From NCBI GenBank assembly GCA_000827265.1, contig KN834847.1, positions 126,949 through 190,948 on the forward strand: 64,000 bases of DNA, in the 5' to 3' direction. The notes under the pieces were generated by a model. The model saw only the letters and a program-made list of their open reading frames with translations. It was not told the origin of the DNA and ran no database searches. Positions 10,901 to 22,216 of the stretch are shown here, one piece after another. This DNA comes from Collybiopsis luxurians FD-317 M1 (taxonomy: Eukaryota; Basidiomycota; Agaricomycetes; Agaricales; Omphalotaceae). Both the position numbers and the translations under genes were made by a program. How positions within the stretch are numbered: the stretch's first letter is position 1; each line of letters starts with the position of its first letter.

Positions 10901-12459
10901 CCAAGCAAACGTCCGAGATTGCCGTGTTGAACACTGAGAAGACGGTTCTTGAGAAGAGTGTGGAGAAGCATGTTTGTGACATTGCTGGATTGCAATGCAA
11001 GTTGATGGAGTTGCAGGAAGAGAGGTCGTCGCTGAGCGAAAGGGTGGGGGCGTTGATCAAGCAGGAGGAAGCGAGTGAAAGGGTGCTGAGTGTTGAGATT
11101 AAGAGGGCAGAAGCTGCGGAGCAGGGTCTGACGGAATTGACCAAGGAACTTGCGAAGAGAATTGGGAATATGGAGACGCAGCTTGAAACGGCGCAGATTG
11201 CGGCGGCAGCAGCATCGGTCAAGCCGAACAGTGAACAAGAATCGATGGAGGTGGATAATGCGAAGATTGAGGAGCTAGAGTCGGAGATTGCGCGTTTGAG
11301 GGAGCGCGAGACGAGTTTGGACAAGAGGTATCGCGATGGAGAATTGGTGAGATTTCGTGTGCATGTCATGAATAGCTTAGCTGACGGAGGTTTGCTCAGA
11401 GCGACTCGGAGAAGGAGTTTGTGAATTCCTTGATCAAATTCTCGCAGGATATGCACGAGAAGGAAATGGTCGCGAAGGAGAACGAGCTGCGCAGGGTGCG
11501 TTTTTCGAGATTTCCTACTCTCCTACTCGTATAGGGCTTTGGTACTCACTGTTCTTGCTCTATTATTATTAAAGCGCGACAATATGAACACTACTCTTCA
11601 ACAGAAAGTTGACAAACTTGCATCGACCTTGGCCAAGGTCCTCAAAGGTCAAGGGAATGGTAATGTTGCCCTTGCTGGATCGAAGGAAAAGTCGATGCTC
11701 GATTTGGACATGTGGATGTCCTCCCCGTTGACGGATACTGAACAGGTATGATTCATAGTTGTTGAATTGATTATTTCATCTCATCCTCAATGCGTACCAA
11801 GCATATTGTCGACGCGGTCCCAACTGTACCCATCGCTACAGGTTCTGTCCCTGCCCGATTTCCCTTATCCTCACCGTCTGCTCTGGCTCAGGTGAGGCCC
11901 TCAACTACAAGGCCAGCTCGAGCATCACCTCTGTCTCCTGCTCCGCAACGGGAACGGGGACCTGGAGGAGGAGGAGAAGGAGTAGTAGGCGCAGGAGGAA
12001 GATCAACAATTGCGGCCATGAAAGCTCGGGAGAACGCGCCTCCGTCTTCTGCGCCTTCAGCGACCCCAACGTTTTCTAAGCTCGAAGAGGATATATCGGA
12101 TTTCGAAGAAGATTTCCCGCTTGCAGGTGCAAGTGCGAGACTTGGGAAACGAACCAGACCAGGATCTCCTACGGCTCCAAACAAGGCTAGGTCTGGGCAG
12201 GATGGGGAAGGACCGAGGCCGGCTAGACGAAGTGTGAGTACATACTATCGCTTCAGGATTAGAATTAGATGCTTAAACTTCGTCCTTTTTGTGGCAGAAA
12301 TTTGGTGTGAGAAAGGAAGGAGATCAGAATCAAGCTCCTCGAATGGAAAAGGTAGCCGTGCGCTTGTCGCGCTCTTTCGATTCCGTCTCGATGCATGCCT
12401 GACGGTCCTTTTTGCAGAAGGTAGAGAATACCAAGGTCAAGTCTAGGAAACATCGTTAA
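7942..12459 (+). CDS. Long coiled-coil protein with basic C-terminus (about 1,156 aa)
   Basis: Twenty exons join in phase, total 3,471 nt: 7942-8197, 8252-8529, 8580-8914, 8969-9093, 9143-9238, 9292-9441, 9496-9607, 9661-9723, 9777-9848, 9897-10013, 10075-10242, 10293-10320, 10369-10440, 10490-10522, 10576-11346, 11400-11495, 11575-11745, 11802-12233, 12298-12351, 12418-12459. The start is the first ATG of a polar, Ser/Asn-rich N-terminal region of about 170 residues. Roughly residues 175-960 are heptad-patterned coiled coil (e.g. LEEQKNSLQNATARLRDD). The C-terminal ~190 residues are Pro/Ser/Gly-rich and charged, with an acidic FSKLEEDISDFEED patch and a lysine/arginine-rich end KVKSRKHR resembling a nuclear signal. 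The layout resembles meiotic axis, kinetochore or spindle-pole scaffolds, but I cannot name an orthologue. No lesions; CpG content is normal, suggesting a functional gene. Confidence 0.88.
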
Positions 12460-13523
12460 ACCGTTCGTTGTATCACATTAGTCACTCGTTTACCTCACTC
12501 ATATTTACATTAACCGGAAATTCTACGTTGTTGTATCAAGTTGTATAAGCAAAACCTAGATTGACATTGATTTTTGCCTGATTTGAGAAAAGCGGTTGAA
12601 GGAAGGAGCTAACTTGAGAATTACCAAACTCATCGTCTCTCCGTCATTATTATAGACGAATTATGCAAATTGTTCACGACCTGAAAGGGTCTAAACTTGA
12701 AGAGTTTCCAGCTGGATTGTGGTTGCCATCACGGAGCGACATGGGCTTGGAAGTTGGAATAGGCACGGGACCGCGACGTTGCAAGGCTCGAGCACGAAAT
12801 ATCAGTTTGGATAACTGTCTTTGTAGTTCACGAAGAATAGGTCGTTCGCTCAATTACTAATTTCTTCCATTACTGACACAATCTCATCACCTTACAATCA
12901 ATACTATCCACTCGTTGTCTTTACTAAGAATTTAAAACAAAGAGCCGAAGATATAGAGAGCTTGACGATGCTTTGTGCATCCATTGCAAGGAGAATGATA
13001 AGAAACAAGACAAACAGAATGTACAATAAACAAGTCGAAGTCGTCACTATACGTGACAGAAGCATGTGTGAAAGTAGGCCACCGCGTGGCAAGTATGAGT
13101 CCGGAGAGGCTCACTCTAGGAGGTTTGACATAGAACATTATCAAGTCCCTGGAAGCAGTACAATACACAGCTGAAAAGGATTAATTACGAGTTCGAAGTT
13201 GAACTGGAACTGAAAGAGATAGGAAAAAAAAAATTATAAAAGCAAAACCCTGGAAATAAGCGCTATGGATGACTTGGTTTCCTAAACAGAAATAAGCACC
13301 CATGAAAACCCGACCATAAGAATGAGTTTCCTTCATTTCATTCAGGACTTGTAATATGACATGTGGAGCGGCCAAGCAATACTGCGCCGGGAATCTCAGC
13401 CGGAGGTAGCTTGCAAGTCCAAGATGCAAACCAGGTAGTCGGTTTGAAGAACCAGTCATGGGTGTGAAGCACCTTGCCCAATGTTGGCCTATACAGTTCC
13501 AATTGAACTTGACTGAAGTTTGA
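12460..13523. other. Intergenic, nothing recognised
   Basis: AT-rich spacer between the converging coiled-coil gene and WD40 pseudogene. Open frames are short, overlap each other and show no family motif. Confidence 0.5.
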
Positions 13524-14003
13524 CTATGCCGCGAGATTACTTATGCACGGACAATCAGGTGTAGTAAGTGTGGAGGTTATGGATGGGGGAAGCCACATTA
13601 GGTGTTGTTCAGGAGAATGATATATCTTGACCCATCCTTTATTGTCAACATTCCAGCATACATGCGAAGAATTTATGGTGGGAGAGGGGAAAATAAGGGG
13701 AAGGTCATAGTCCGATTGAGCGGGCAATGCCTCGACAGGTTCATTCTGAGTTTTAGAAACCATACTATTGGCTACATCTGATGAATGAATAACAGAAAAG
13801 GTATGTTCGATATGGCCGTTAGTCATTTCTTGATGCCATTCTTTAGTACCGGCATCCCATATATGGACAGTTTGGTCATCTGATCCTGATACTACTTTAC
13901 ATCCATCTAGTGAAAAGGCAACTGAATTTATGCCTTCAGTATAGCCATCCATCTGCTTGAGCAACTCTCCAGTAGAAGCGTGCCATATGCACACAGTGCC
14001 ATC

Positions 14004-14908
14004 AGGACCCCGGATTATCCCCCTAGAGGTTACATCAAAAATTCGGACAATTTGAAAATCTTTGGAGAAAATGTGATGTCCGGAGTTCAGACAAAATCTG
14101 GGCATAGCCACACCTGGTCGGATCTCACGTTCGGACAGGTCACTTGCGGAAGGGAGGTCGGCTCAGGATTCGGACAATGTTAAATAAGAATGAAAATGCA
14201 AAATTAGTATTACACAAGATTACACAGTGACCATCGCAGGTCATTGCTGGAGCAATGCAAAATAGTAATTACATCCCTTCAATAATGAAGAAAGAAAATA
14301 CATTTATTACTATCGTCTACACTCAACCATTAACACTGCATGCCTGGATTGCAGAGACAGAGAGTATTGGCTCAATCTCTTATCTCTCCATTTAGACATT
14401 CGAGCCCTCTGGTTGATGAAGACTTTTTAACACAGTTCACCGGCAGTATGCAACGGTTCTGGGAGTTGGTCGCCGAAGATATGCTGACATTCCTTCATAT
14501 GCTTTCCTGGCTCGGCTCAATGAGAAAGATGTGAAAGAGGTTCAAAGTGGGCTTCAGGTTTCTGACTCAGCGTGGAGCACATTTGATGATTTGCAGAATG
14601 GGCGGGAAGGGTTCGTCAAGGCAATAGTGGAACTCATGGCTGCGCAAAGGAAAGGTACTGTTTATGAGGAAGATGACAATGCTAAGTAATAGAATTCTGA
14701 GTTTCCCTGTACTTTTAAAGACAATAAACTGCGGTTCTTTCAAAAATTTGATGTTGGATCAAACATTCGGACAATTTCAACCAAGCCCAGAGCTAAATGT
14801 CAGGATTCGGACAAATTTTTCATCGGACAGAAGGCCCAGAATTCAGACAAACCAGTCAAAATTTGGAAATTTTTCGATGTAACCTCCAAGGAGATAATCC
14901 GGGGTCCT
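14004..14908. mobile_element. hAT-like element, 905 bp, inserted in the WD40 gene
   Basis: The left terminus AGGACCCCGGATTATCCCCC matches the inverted right terminus AGGACCCCGGATTATCTCCT; homology continues through AGAGGTTACATC. It is flanked by GTGCCATC (13996-14003) and GTGCTATC (14909-14916), an 8-bp duplication with one mismatch, as expected for hAT elements. TTCGGACAA or close variants recur in both subterminal regions (near 14041, 14130, 14166, 14765, 14804). There is no transposase. The interior carries an open stretch at 14480-14689 that looks like captured host coding sequence. CpG dinucleotides survive in the TTCGGACAA motifs, hinting at an insertion younger than the surrounding pseudogene. 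Confidence 0.85.
14480..14689 (+). pseudogene. Coding-like fragment carried inside the hAT-like element
   Basis: Seventy codons without a stop, ending in TAA, with amphipathic helical character: segments such as YAFLARLNEKDVKEVQ, STFDDLQNGREGF and VKAIVELMAAQRKG. Codon usage and residue composition look protein-like, unlike the flanking repeats. It has no start codon of its own and no similarity I recognise to hAT transposase, so it is most simply a captured fragment of a host gene. Confidence 0.5.
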
Positions 14909-15194
14909 GTGCTATCATCTGATCCTGACACAACCTTGAATCCATCTGAGGAAATAGCAACTGACCTGACATAGTCAGTGTGGCCATTCATCTGCTTGAG
15001 CTGCTCTCCAGTTACTGCATCCCACATGCAAACAGTATGATCTCCTGATCCTGACACAAGCTTTGCACCATCTAGTGAAAAAACAACTGAAAGAACAAAA
15101 AGAGTATGACCATGTATCAGCTTGAGTTGTTCTCCAGTGACTGCATCCCATATTCGGGTAGTCCTATCATCTGAACAAACCATGTTAGTGTGAC

Positions 15195-15785
15195 TGTTAG
15201 AATGCGTAGCGCGTCTCGCGTATTGGTGTCCTGAGGCATTTGACCCCATGATCATTTCTCTAAGTAGTAGAAGTGGCTTTAGGTATTGCCCTTTTGTTTC
15301 CGCGCGGATATCTTTACGCAGTCCGCTTTACCTTCTATTTCCTTATTCCCGGTACGGGTATATCTTAGTCAAGAGTTTCGTCACATCCCTCAGGCTCTTT
15401 CTAGTGCTCCGAGGGTATGCATGTTTTCCATATTCTTCTCCATCCTTTTACTTATGTCTACCTACAGTTCGCATGTTACGAGTCCAGAACTTGTCCTTAT
15501 GGTTGGATTTTCATGGGCGCTTATGCCGTATCAGTCCTGTTTTAGTAACCAAATCATCCATAGATGGTCAATAGCGCTTATTTCTCAATTCTTTGATTTC
15601 ATCAAATTTTTTTTCCCATCTCTTTCAGTCTCTATTTTCAGACCTTTCCTTCGTACTCGAATGCACAGGTACTTTACAGCACTAGGATTCCATGCAATAT
15701 CCATCCTTCAGAACTTGTACCTGCCACGCGCACAGCGTGATGACCCTCTTTCACATGTGCCTACTTAGGACTTAGTTATACAACA
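15195..15785. mobile_element. Solo LTR of a retrotransposon (591 bp)
   Basis: The sequence begins TGTTAGAATGCG and ends TTATACAACA, the TG...CA termini of LTRs. It is bounded by a perfect 5-bp duplication GTGAC (15190-15194 and 15786-15790). No internal retrotransposon coding region, primer-binding site or second LTR is present, so the element was reduced by LTR-LTR recombination. It is CpG-rich (GCGTAGCGCGTCTCGCG near its left end) while the host pseudogene is CpG-poor. Confidence 0.88.
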
Positions 15786-15968
15786 GTGACCATTCATCTG
15801 CTTGAGTTCTTCTCCAGTTACAGCATCCCATATGTGGACACTTCCATCAGCTGAGCCTGAAACTATTTTGGATCCATTCAATGAAATGGTTCACCCTGCA
15901 ACACCAGTATTATCCACAAACTTCGAAGCTCTCCAATTTAGCATTTGTCCATAATTCCTGGAAGCCAT

Positions 15969-16655
15969 CGAGTGCTATTGTGCATAATCCAATGATAAAG
16001 ATATAGTCTAATGCGCAATTTGTTGTTGTACTCTTGTGCAAACCTTGGGCAAACCTTGTGCACAATTATGGACAATCTTTAAGCTTGGCCCGAGGCGGGA
16101 CAGCTTCCTATCTTGGCCTATCCCGCCCCCGCCTTTTCTACTCCATATCAAGAAATAACTTGACCACAGATCCTGATCTAGATCAAGATCTGAGATCAGG
16201 GTCAGAAAGCACATTACTTAGCACATTTGAGATCTGGAGTTACAAGAACAGCCGAGAACAGCTGAATCTTTGGGCCGTAGACATAGCTTTGACCTTCTAT
16301 AAGAAGTCAAAAACCTTGAACACTGTTCGCTAAGCAATAACATGTCTTGTCCCAGATTGAGCCTCCAAATTGATCATTTCAGTATTTGTTATGCTGATGA
16401 TTCACACTAGTATGTAGTGAATGAAAAATAACTTAATTGGGATTCATTGGAATTAAAATATTATCACCACTCAAGTAAACAGTTACTAGACAAATGCCAG
16501 ACCTTTGAAACTTGAAATTACACTTAAGGTACTCTACCCACATACAACATCCATTTGTTATCATTCAGCTCATACACAGTAGTGAGAAAAGTGAATAGCG
16601 AATATCGAGTGTATGTGATTGGCCCAGTCGCATTATACTACATTTTGTATACAGA
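15969..16655. other. Spacer at the edge of the CpG-poor block
   Basis: No gene seen. Contains a short direct repeat of CAAACCTTG/GCACAATTATGG-like sequence (16040-16075) and a palindromic GATCTAGATC tract near 16177. CpG density drops from here rightward. Confidence 0.5.
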
Positions 16656-19600
16656 TTAATAGATGAATGCAGGGGCTTCATGCAGTGAAAACCTGCCAGC
16701 ACCATTGGACAGAAGGGTATCAAGGTCTTTCCACTTTTCAATACAGCCGGCTCAAATTCGCTCATGAATGGCAGCCTGCTGATATGCATATGCTTGTATT
16801 CCTAGATCGGTTGCAGCTTCTGCCCTTGACTCCCACAGCTTCTGCTTGTGATCAAAGAATTTTTTGACTCTGCGCATCTCTTCTTGAAGGAACACACACT
16901 CCTCCTGCCATCGCAAAGCTCTGGCCTGAGCCTTACACCATGATACCCGAAGACCTAATAAGAGGATGAAGTAAGGAGTGAGACTTCTCTTGCCGACAAG
17001 TTAGGAATACATACATTCTGCCAAATTTGCCTCATCTGTGTGGTCCACTCCCGAAGTGTTCCAAATCCATGAAGTTATAACATATCCTTCACCCAGACAA
17101 TCATTGTCCTTTCCATGCAAAATAGACTGTATATCTTCATTCTTCAGTGGTCTCAAGTTTGTTGTCCAATGGACCTTTCCCAGCTGCTCCGAGAAGCATT
17201 CAAGCATTGAAAAATGTGTTTGATAATGCATAGCGCATGCCGAAATTTTGTCATTTAGTCTTTCCATATTGCCATGAGAACAGTTACCATCTTGAATGCC
17301 ATGTCCATATTGTGTTTTCCACTCCAAGACTGCGGTTCTTCCCAGTAAATGTTTTCTCATTTGTTCAAGACAATCGTTAGCGGCAGCATACTGAAACCTC
17401 CACTCAAATTCCAGCAAAACTAAGTCACAGCTTGAACCCATTTGAAAGACCTGAGAAGGAAGGAGGAGCAGAAGGTCATACACTGCCTGAGATGCACTTG
17501 CCGAAACCAAGTTTTGTTGAAGGACAGCAGTGACAGGCATATGTAGTGTTTGGACCTCTGCAAAAGCATTTATTCAATGTCAAAGGCTGGTGGCACACTC
17601 AGTGAGCTTGGCATGGGCAAGATAAGAGGCACGGTTGCCTTCATGTGTCATATCATACTGGAGTTGTCTTCTACAAGAAAATGAAATTGAGCATTGTAGG
17701 TTTATTCAAATACAATTCCAAGTAACATACAACTGTTCTTCCAATTCTATACCTTGATATATCAGTTGAGGGCAGCTGATATGAGAATTTACAGCTTGGG
17801 CTGCAAGATCATTATTAATGAGTGCAGCATCTTCCTGTGCAAGCTGAAGCTGGAGTTGATGAAGGGTGAACTCTAGATGCAGGGTCAGAAATAGTATATC
17901 TTGGGATGGCTAACCCAAACCTCTAACTTTGGGCTCATATGGGTTTGGTTTTTTTTATCTGGATCCTGTTCCCAGTCCATTACCATCTTACACCATAAAG
18001 TTTGGGTTGAGTTATCAATTCCCTGACATACATCCTGATAAGCAAGCACCATTTGCTCTCAGACTTTAGCAGCTTCAAGTGCTTTGTTACAAATATGATT
18101 TGCTAAAGGCAAAATTTAGAGATTGGGGAAATGTATTAGAGAAATTAACAGGCGTACCAATAGAAATGATCTTCTGCCAATTATGATCCCCAAAATGGTC
18201 ATCCAAAGTGTTGCGGCAACTTCCAGGTCCCATTTTCTTGGTACTACCTGACAGGGAATTCTGTGTAGACCAGTTGCGCTCAACCCCTTCACCATCAGTA
18301 CGACCTACTCCAATAGCATAGTTATATGAAAAAGACCACACACAGTCCTGCTTATGAGCAGCAAGGTGAAACTTTGGAACTAGGAGTTGGTATCTTGGGA
18401 ATGGAGTTGGAGTGTGGAGAATCTGAGGATAGGCAGCAATGCATTGGTAAAGTTTCTTTGAATATTGACACATTATATCATAGGAAACTGTGACCGGTAG
18501 GTTGGGAAAGCTTTGGATGCTTGAAAGCAATGAGAAATCCATGACAAGATACCTAAATTGAATGAGCAACTTGCAAGTGAAATTCCAAAAAACATATACT
18601 CTTTGCCCAATCGTAAATCAACTCCAGAGTGAGCATGTATAGTATCATGCCTTGCACATGATGAGAGAGCAAGACCAGTAGTAGCCAAGTTATGATCACC
18701 ACAATGGTTGGCAAGTTTAACAGCATTGTGGTCACTGCAGTCAGATTTTTCTGGTGGCCACTGACCTTGAAAAATTGCTATAAATTGCTGCAAAACATGG
18801 TTGTCAACCATATATGCCCATCCTTTGTTAAGGCCTGGATCTCGCTCTTCACTTGAAACATTGAATTGAGTAAGATGGAAATTAGCATCAAGACCAAAAA
18901 ATACTTTATACAGCCACCTGTGAAAGAATTAGATACTTGCAAAATGTTGTCTTAATTGACCCACAGCTTTTCTCTCTCCAGATACCAGTTTGATGGTATA
19001 TTGATTCCAGGGTGTGGGCATGCTGGACATTTCACAGCTAGGATTCCAGGCTGGTTGGCATCAACCCCAGCATATCCAACACCTGATTGCTTTAGGTTTC
19101 GAAGATGACGCCATTGATGGATCATTCTTAGGACCTCATGAGAGCGTGACTACTCTAACCTCAGGACAAAGGCTTACTGCTTGTGAACATCAGCACACAC
19201 CTTTGGTACATTCATTCCTGTGTTATCTGACATTCTTTCCAAGGTAGAATAATACTCTGTCGCAGACACCTGCAAGCTTGTTATTAATACAAAGCAAATG
19301 TATAATGAGTAAATCACAGACCTTTGACATGAAGCTTAACATTTGGAAGAATTTCAAGAACCTGAATGTAGCTGCTGTTTGTGGGGTGGTGAGTGTAGCC
19401 GGATACAACTGTGCACATAAAAGCTGATAACAATCCAGTATAGTGTGCGAACATCTGCAGAATCGAATAGCTGCCAGATATATGTGATCTGTATCTATCA
19501 CAGTAAATTTTTGCACATTTGAGTGGCCTATACATGGCAGCAGGGGTGAGTGTCCAAGGTGTATAACTAGCCCCAGTTCATATAAAGTTGCTGTTTCAAA

Positions 19601-20304
19601 GTGTCTTCCATTCCAATGCTAAATGATCAGGTCAGTGGAGTGGCTACACTGAGAAATAGATGGAGTACTTCTACTGTGTGGAAGGGATTGGACTGATGAT
19701 GATGCAGAAGACATTCTTGACAACAAAGATTGCAATCAAAGCAGTCAACACATTGATATATGGGAAGTGGATTTTCTTCCCATTTAACTTTGCCACAAAG
19801 GCAACCATCACTGTTCAAACCATTTTTGAGGCCTTCATTTTGAATCAATTCCAAGAGATACCTTGGAATTTTAGGCTCCCACTCCTTCAAAGCCTAAATC
19901 CATAGTGAGAAATCAGACTATACAGCAGGCAAGGAACTTACAGTAATTGGTGCCTCCTCTGGATCCCCCTCCTGTATAAACTCTGGGACTTCTTCACCAA
20001 TTTGTTCAGCTGCATTAGGAAGCGCAAAAGTATATGTGAAGGTTGAATGAGAATCATTGAGATAGGTAATTTCAGCTGGGTATGCTTCAGTCACTCCATT
20101 TTCTGATACTGCAGCTTGATCCTTTTCTGGTTTTGAAACTGGTTGTGAGGATTGTAGTGTCACAGCAATAGTGATAGTGTGATGGCAATTTCTTGGTCCA
20201 ACTTCAGTGTAGTGGCACTTTGTGACATTAGGAGCTGCTTTTTCAGGTCTAAAAATCACTTCTGCTTGAACACCTTTGTGTCCTCGTCAATGCTTTCCAG
20301 TCAT
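16656..20304 (-). pseudogene. KDZ-type transposase with CxC2-like N-terminal cysteine cluster
   Basis: A large transposase of the Kyakuja-Dileera-Zisupton superfamily, which moves DNA transposons in basidiomycete genomes. In order from 20304 downward: an N-terminal region with YTEVGPRNCHHTITI; a zinc-binding cluster CVDCFDCNLCCQECLLHHHQ (about 19705-19770) typical of the CxC2 domain; a catalytic core with FGLDANFHLTQFNVSSEE (about 18855-18910), YDIMCQYSKKL (about 18440-18480), PKFHLAAHKQDCVW and GVGRTDGEGVERNWS (about 18280-18330); and a coiled C-terminal region ending at 16656. The putative catalytic acids in DANF, YDIMCQ and DGEGVER are all kept. Several ~50-bp introns separate the blocks. 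In-frame TGA codons occur at 20287-20289 (sixth codon) and 16752-16754, so this copy is probably dead or depends on readthrough. Terminal inverted repeats were not found. Confidence 0.92.
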
Positions 20305-20399
20305 CGAGACAGGAGGGTTGCAAGGTTGAATGGGCCTGGTTAAGTGATGGAGATGCTGGTGCCTCTTACAATGTCTGATACAAAGTGCGTACTTAGGCT

Positions 20400-20780
20400 T
20401 TACACAAGTGATGGACCACTCAATGTACAACTGAAGTTGTACACAATTCTGGGATGTTCAGTGTACAATTGAAGTTGTCCACAATTGTGGGCCGCTCAGT
20501 GTACAATTGAAGTTGTCCACAATTGTGGGCCGCCCAGTGTACTGAAATTGTACACAATGGGGCGACTCAATCCACAACTGAATACTGAAGTTGTACACAA
20601 TTGTGGACTGCTCAATGTTCAAATAAAGGTGTACACAATTGTGAGCCACTCAGTGCACAACTGGAGTTGTATATAATTAGAACTTGTATGCAATTGGTGG
20701 CCACCAAATACTTACAGCTTCAGATGTACACAGTTTTGGGCCACCCAATGTACAGCTTTGATTATACTGGACTTTGTGCG
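20400..20780. repeat. Tandem array of a ~45-65 bp TGTACAATTGAAGTTGT-type repeat
   Basis: At least six diverged copies of a unit containing CAGTGTACAATTGAAGTTGT, then CCACAATTGTGGGCCGC. Each unit is itself nearly palindromic (GTACAATTG and CACAATTGT), and copies are most alike at 20450-20545. It lies just upstream of the KDZ start, where subterminal repeats of the element would be expected, but related sequence also occurs far away in the window. Confidence 0.75.
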
Positions 20781-20996
20781 CAAGGATGTGCATGTGGCGT
20801 GGTCATTTTATTCCTTTGAAACTGTATACCCGAAGTACTTACACAAGTTTCAAAAGTTAAGGATTAATTTCATGCTGGCTCTTGGAATGAGAGTTATGGT
20901 GCAGCCAGAATGGTGGACAAGCACTGGGCACATGCCTAGGCTAGGGTTCTTAAAATCCTCCATCCATCAATGCAATTCTATATTTATTATATACAG

Positions 20997-21739
20997 CTAC
21001 ATAACTATGCCTTCATTCATGCACCTAATCAAGTCATTTTTCCACTTCTCAGTGTCATCAATCATCTCCCAGACTTTAGTGTCAAACCCAACAGACAAAG
21101 TATGAGTAATACCCATTTCCTTGCATACCAAGAGAACAAGTATCACTCCCTTCAAACCTTTCTTCTGGCTCTCAATATTGACATGCATAATCTGGCTTAT
21201 CACAAAGCCTGACACACTGACAATGTTATGGATGTGTGTATTGGTCACATGAAAAGCAGTTTCTGGGTGTGCACAACTATTGGTAGACAGCTTCTGGCAG
21301 TCAACAAGGTCGATTACCATAAACTCATGAAGACAGTGTTGAGGCTGCGTATGCAAGGTGAACCCCATGATAGCACACTGAGCTATTGTCAGATGGTGTT
21401 TAGCAATGAATTTAGAGAGTGCTCGCGAAAGGTCAAGATGCTTGTCAGACCACGTCAATTTATTGTGTCTATTGCTCTTGCATTTCTCTTTGTGAGCAGG
21501 CCAAGCTTTTTTCTGGCATTGCTCACTCTATATAACACATGTAAGTTTAAGTGAGGATTGATAAAGAAGTGTAGGCAACATATGCAGTATTTGTCCACCA
21601 AACAAGCTGAGCACTGTTTCAGCAGTTTTGATGCAGTATGGCTGGCCCAGCACTGAGAGCACTGATTCAGCTCTCGGCGAAGGGTTTTCTTGGGATCAGA
21701 ACAAGGATTTTTGTTATGGGGTGGTGGGGGAGGTTGCAT
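20997..21739 (-). CDS. MYND zinc-finger protein, splice donor possibly lost
   Basis: From 21739 the protein begins with a poly-proline stretch, then a MYND finger: CSQCWASHTASKLLKQCSAC, KYC, then across an intron SEQCQKKAWPAHKEKC, giving the full Cys/His set for two zinc ions. The remainder (to TAG at 20997) is an alpha/beta domain of about 160 residues. MYND fingers bind proline-rich peptides, usually in chromatin regulators; the paralogues abundant in agarics are mostly of unknown function. The intron deduced from phase is 21528-21583 (56 bp, ending TATAG), but its first bases are ATATGT instead of GTATGT. If that is not a sequencing error, splicing would fail or read into an extension. The rest has no stops. 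Confidence 0.75.
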
Positions 21740-22216
21740 GCTAGGAAGCAGTTGTGGATGAAATGACTTTAGCAGAGCAGGGAGATTGCTGAATGGGTAA
21801 GTGATGTTTATTTATACTTGTAGCATGTATCACCCAATCTTGGATTATACAGATCGCATGATGTAAAGTTTGATTGTACAAAAATGGTGTACTAACATGG
21901 GAATGGTCATTTGGATACAGTTTGTGAACCATCTCCACCAATTGTGCACCATCTCTGCCAGTTGTGCACCAACTCTGCCAATTGTAGACAGCCTAGATCC
22001 TGATTGTGTACAACTTCAATTAAAGATGGACAGGATGCAATTGCATAGCTTTGCACCAGTTGTGACATTGTGCCAAGCCTTCTGCAAACTTTGAATTATG
22101 ACTTTCAACCAACATAGATTCATTTTCAGTCAAAAAAATTGAATGAATTTTGACAGTAGATGAACACCCAGTAAACACCCAAAAAAATGTATCATATATT
22201 ATTCAATGTGTGAGTG
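21740..22216. other. Spacer with weak TTGTGCACCA repeats
   Basis: No gene. Between 21930 and 21990 a ~24-bp unit (CCATCTCTGCCAGTTGTGCA and variants) is repeated three to four times, related to the ACAATTGT family seen elsewhere. Confidence 0.5.

Larger units (their letters stand above)
13524..15968 (-). pseudogene. WD40-repeat protein gene, interrupted by two transposable elements
   Basis: Read from 15968 downward, a short leader (MASRNYGQMLNW) is followed by WD repeats with the strong signatures VSGSADGSVHIWD, WDAVTGEELKQMNGH, VSGSGDHTVCMWD and VSGSDDQTVHIWD, ending with a non-WD tail at 13524. Near-identical repeat units of this type are characteristic of agaric NACHT-WD40 (NLR-like) proteins, although no NACHT domain is seen upstream. 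The frame is broken three ways: TGA at 15891-15893 between leader and first repeat, a solo LTR at 15195-15785 and a hAT-like element at 14004-14908 that splits the blade VSGSDDST/VCIW. Part of one blade is also missing next to the LTR. Removing the insertions restores continuity, so they landed in a WD40 array that was already aging. Confidence 0.88.

Noticed and set aside
15195..15785. Coding region in the LTR (two overlapping frames of 100-160 codons)
   Set aside because: TG...CA termini and the GTGAC duplication show it is a solo LTR; the frames have no retrotransposon domain.
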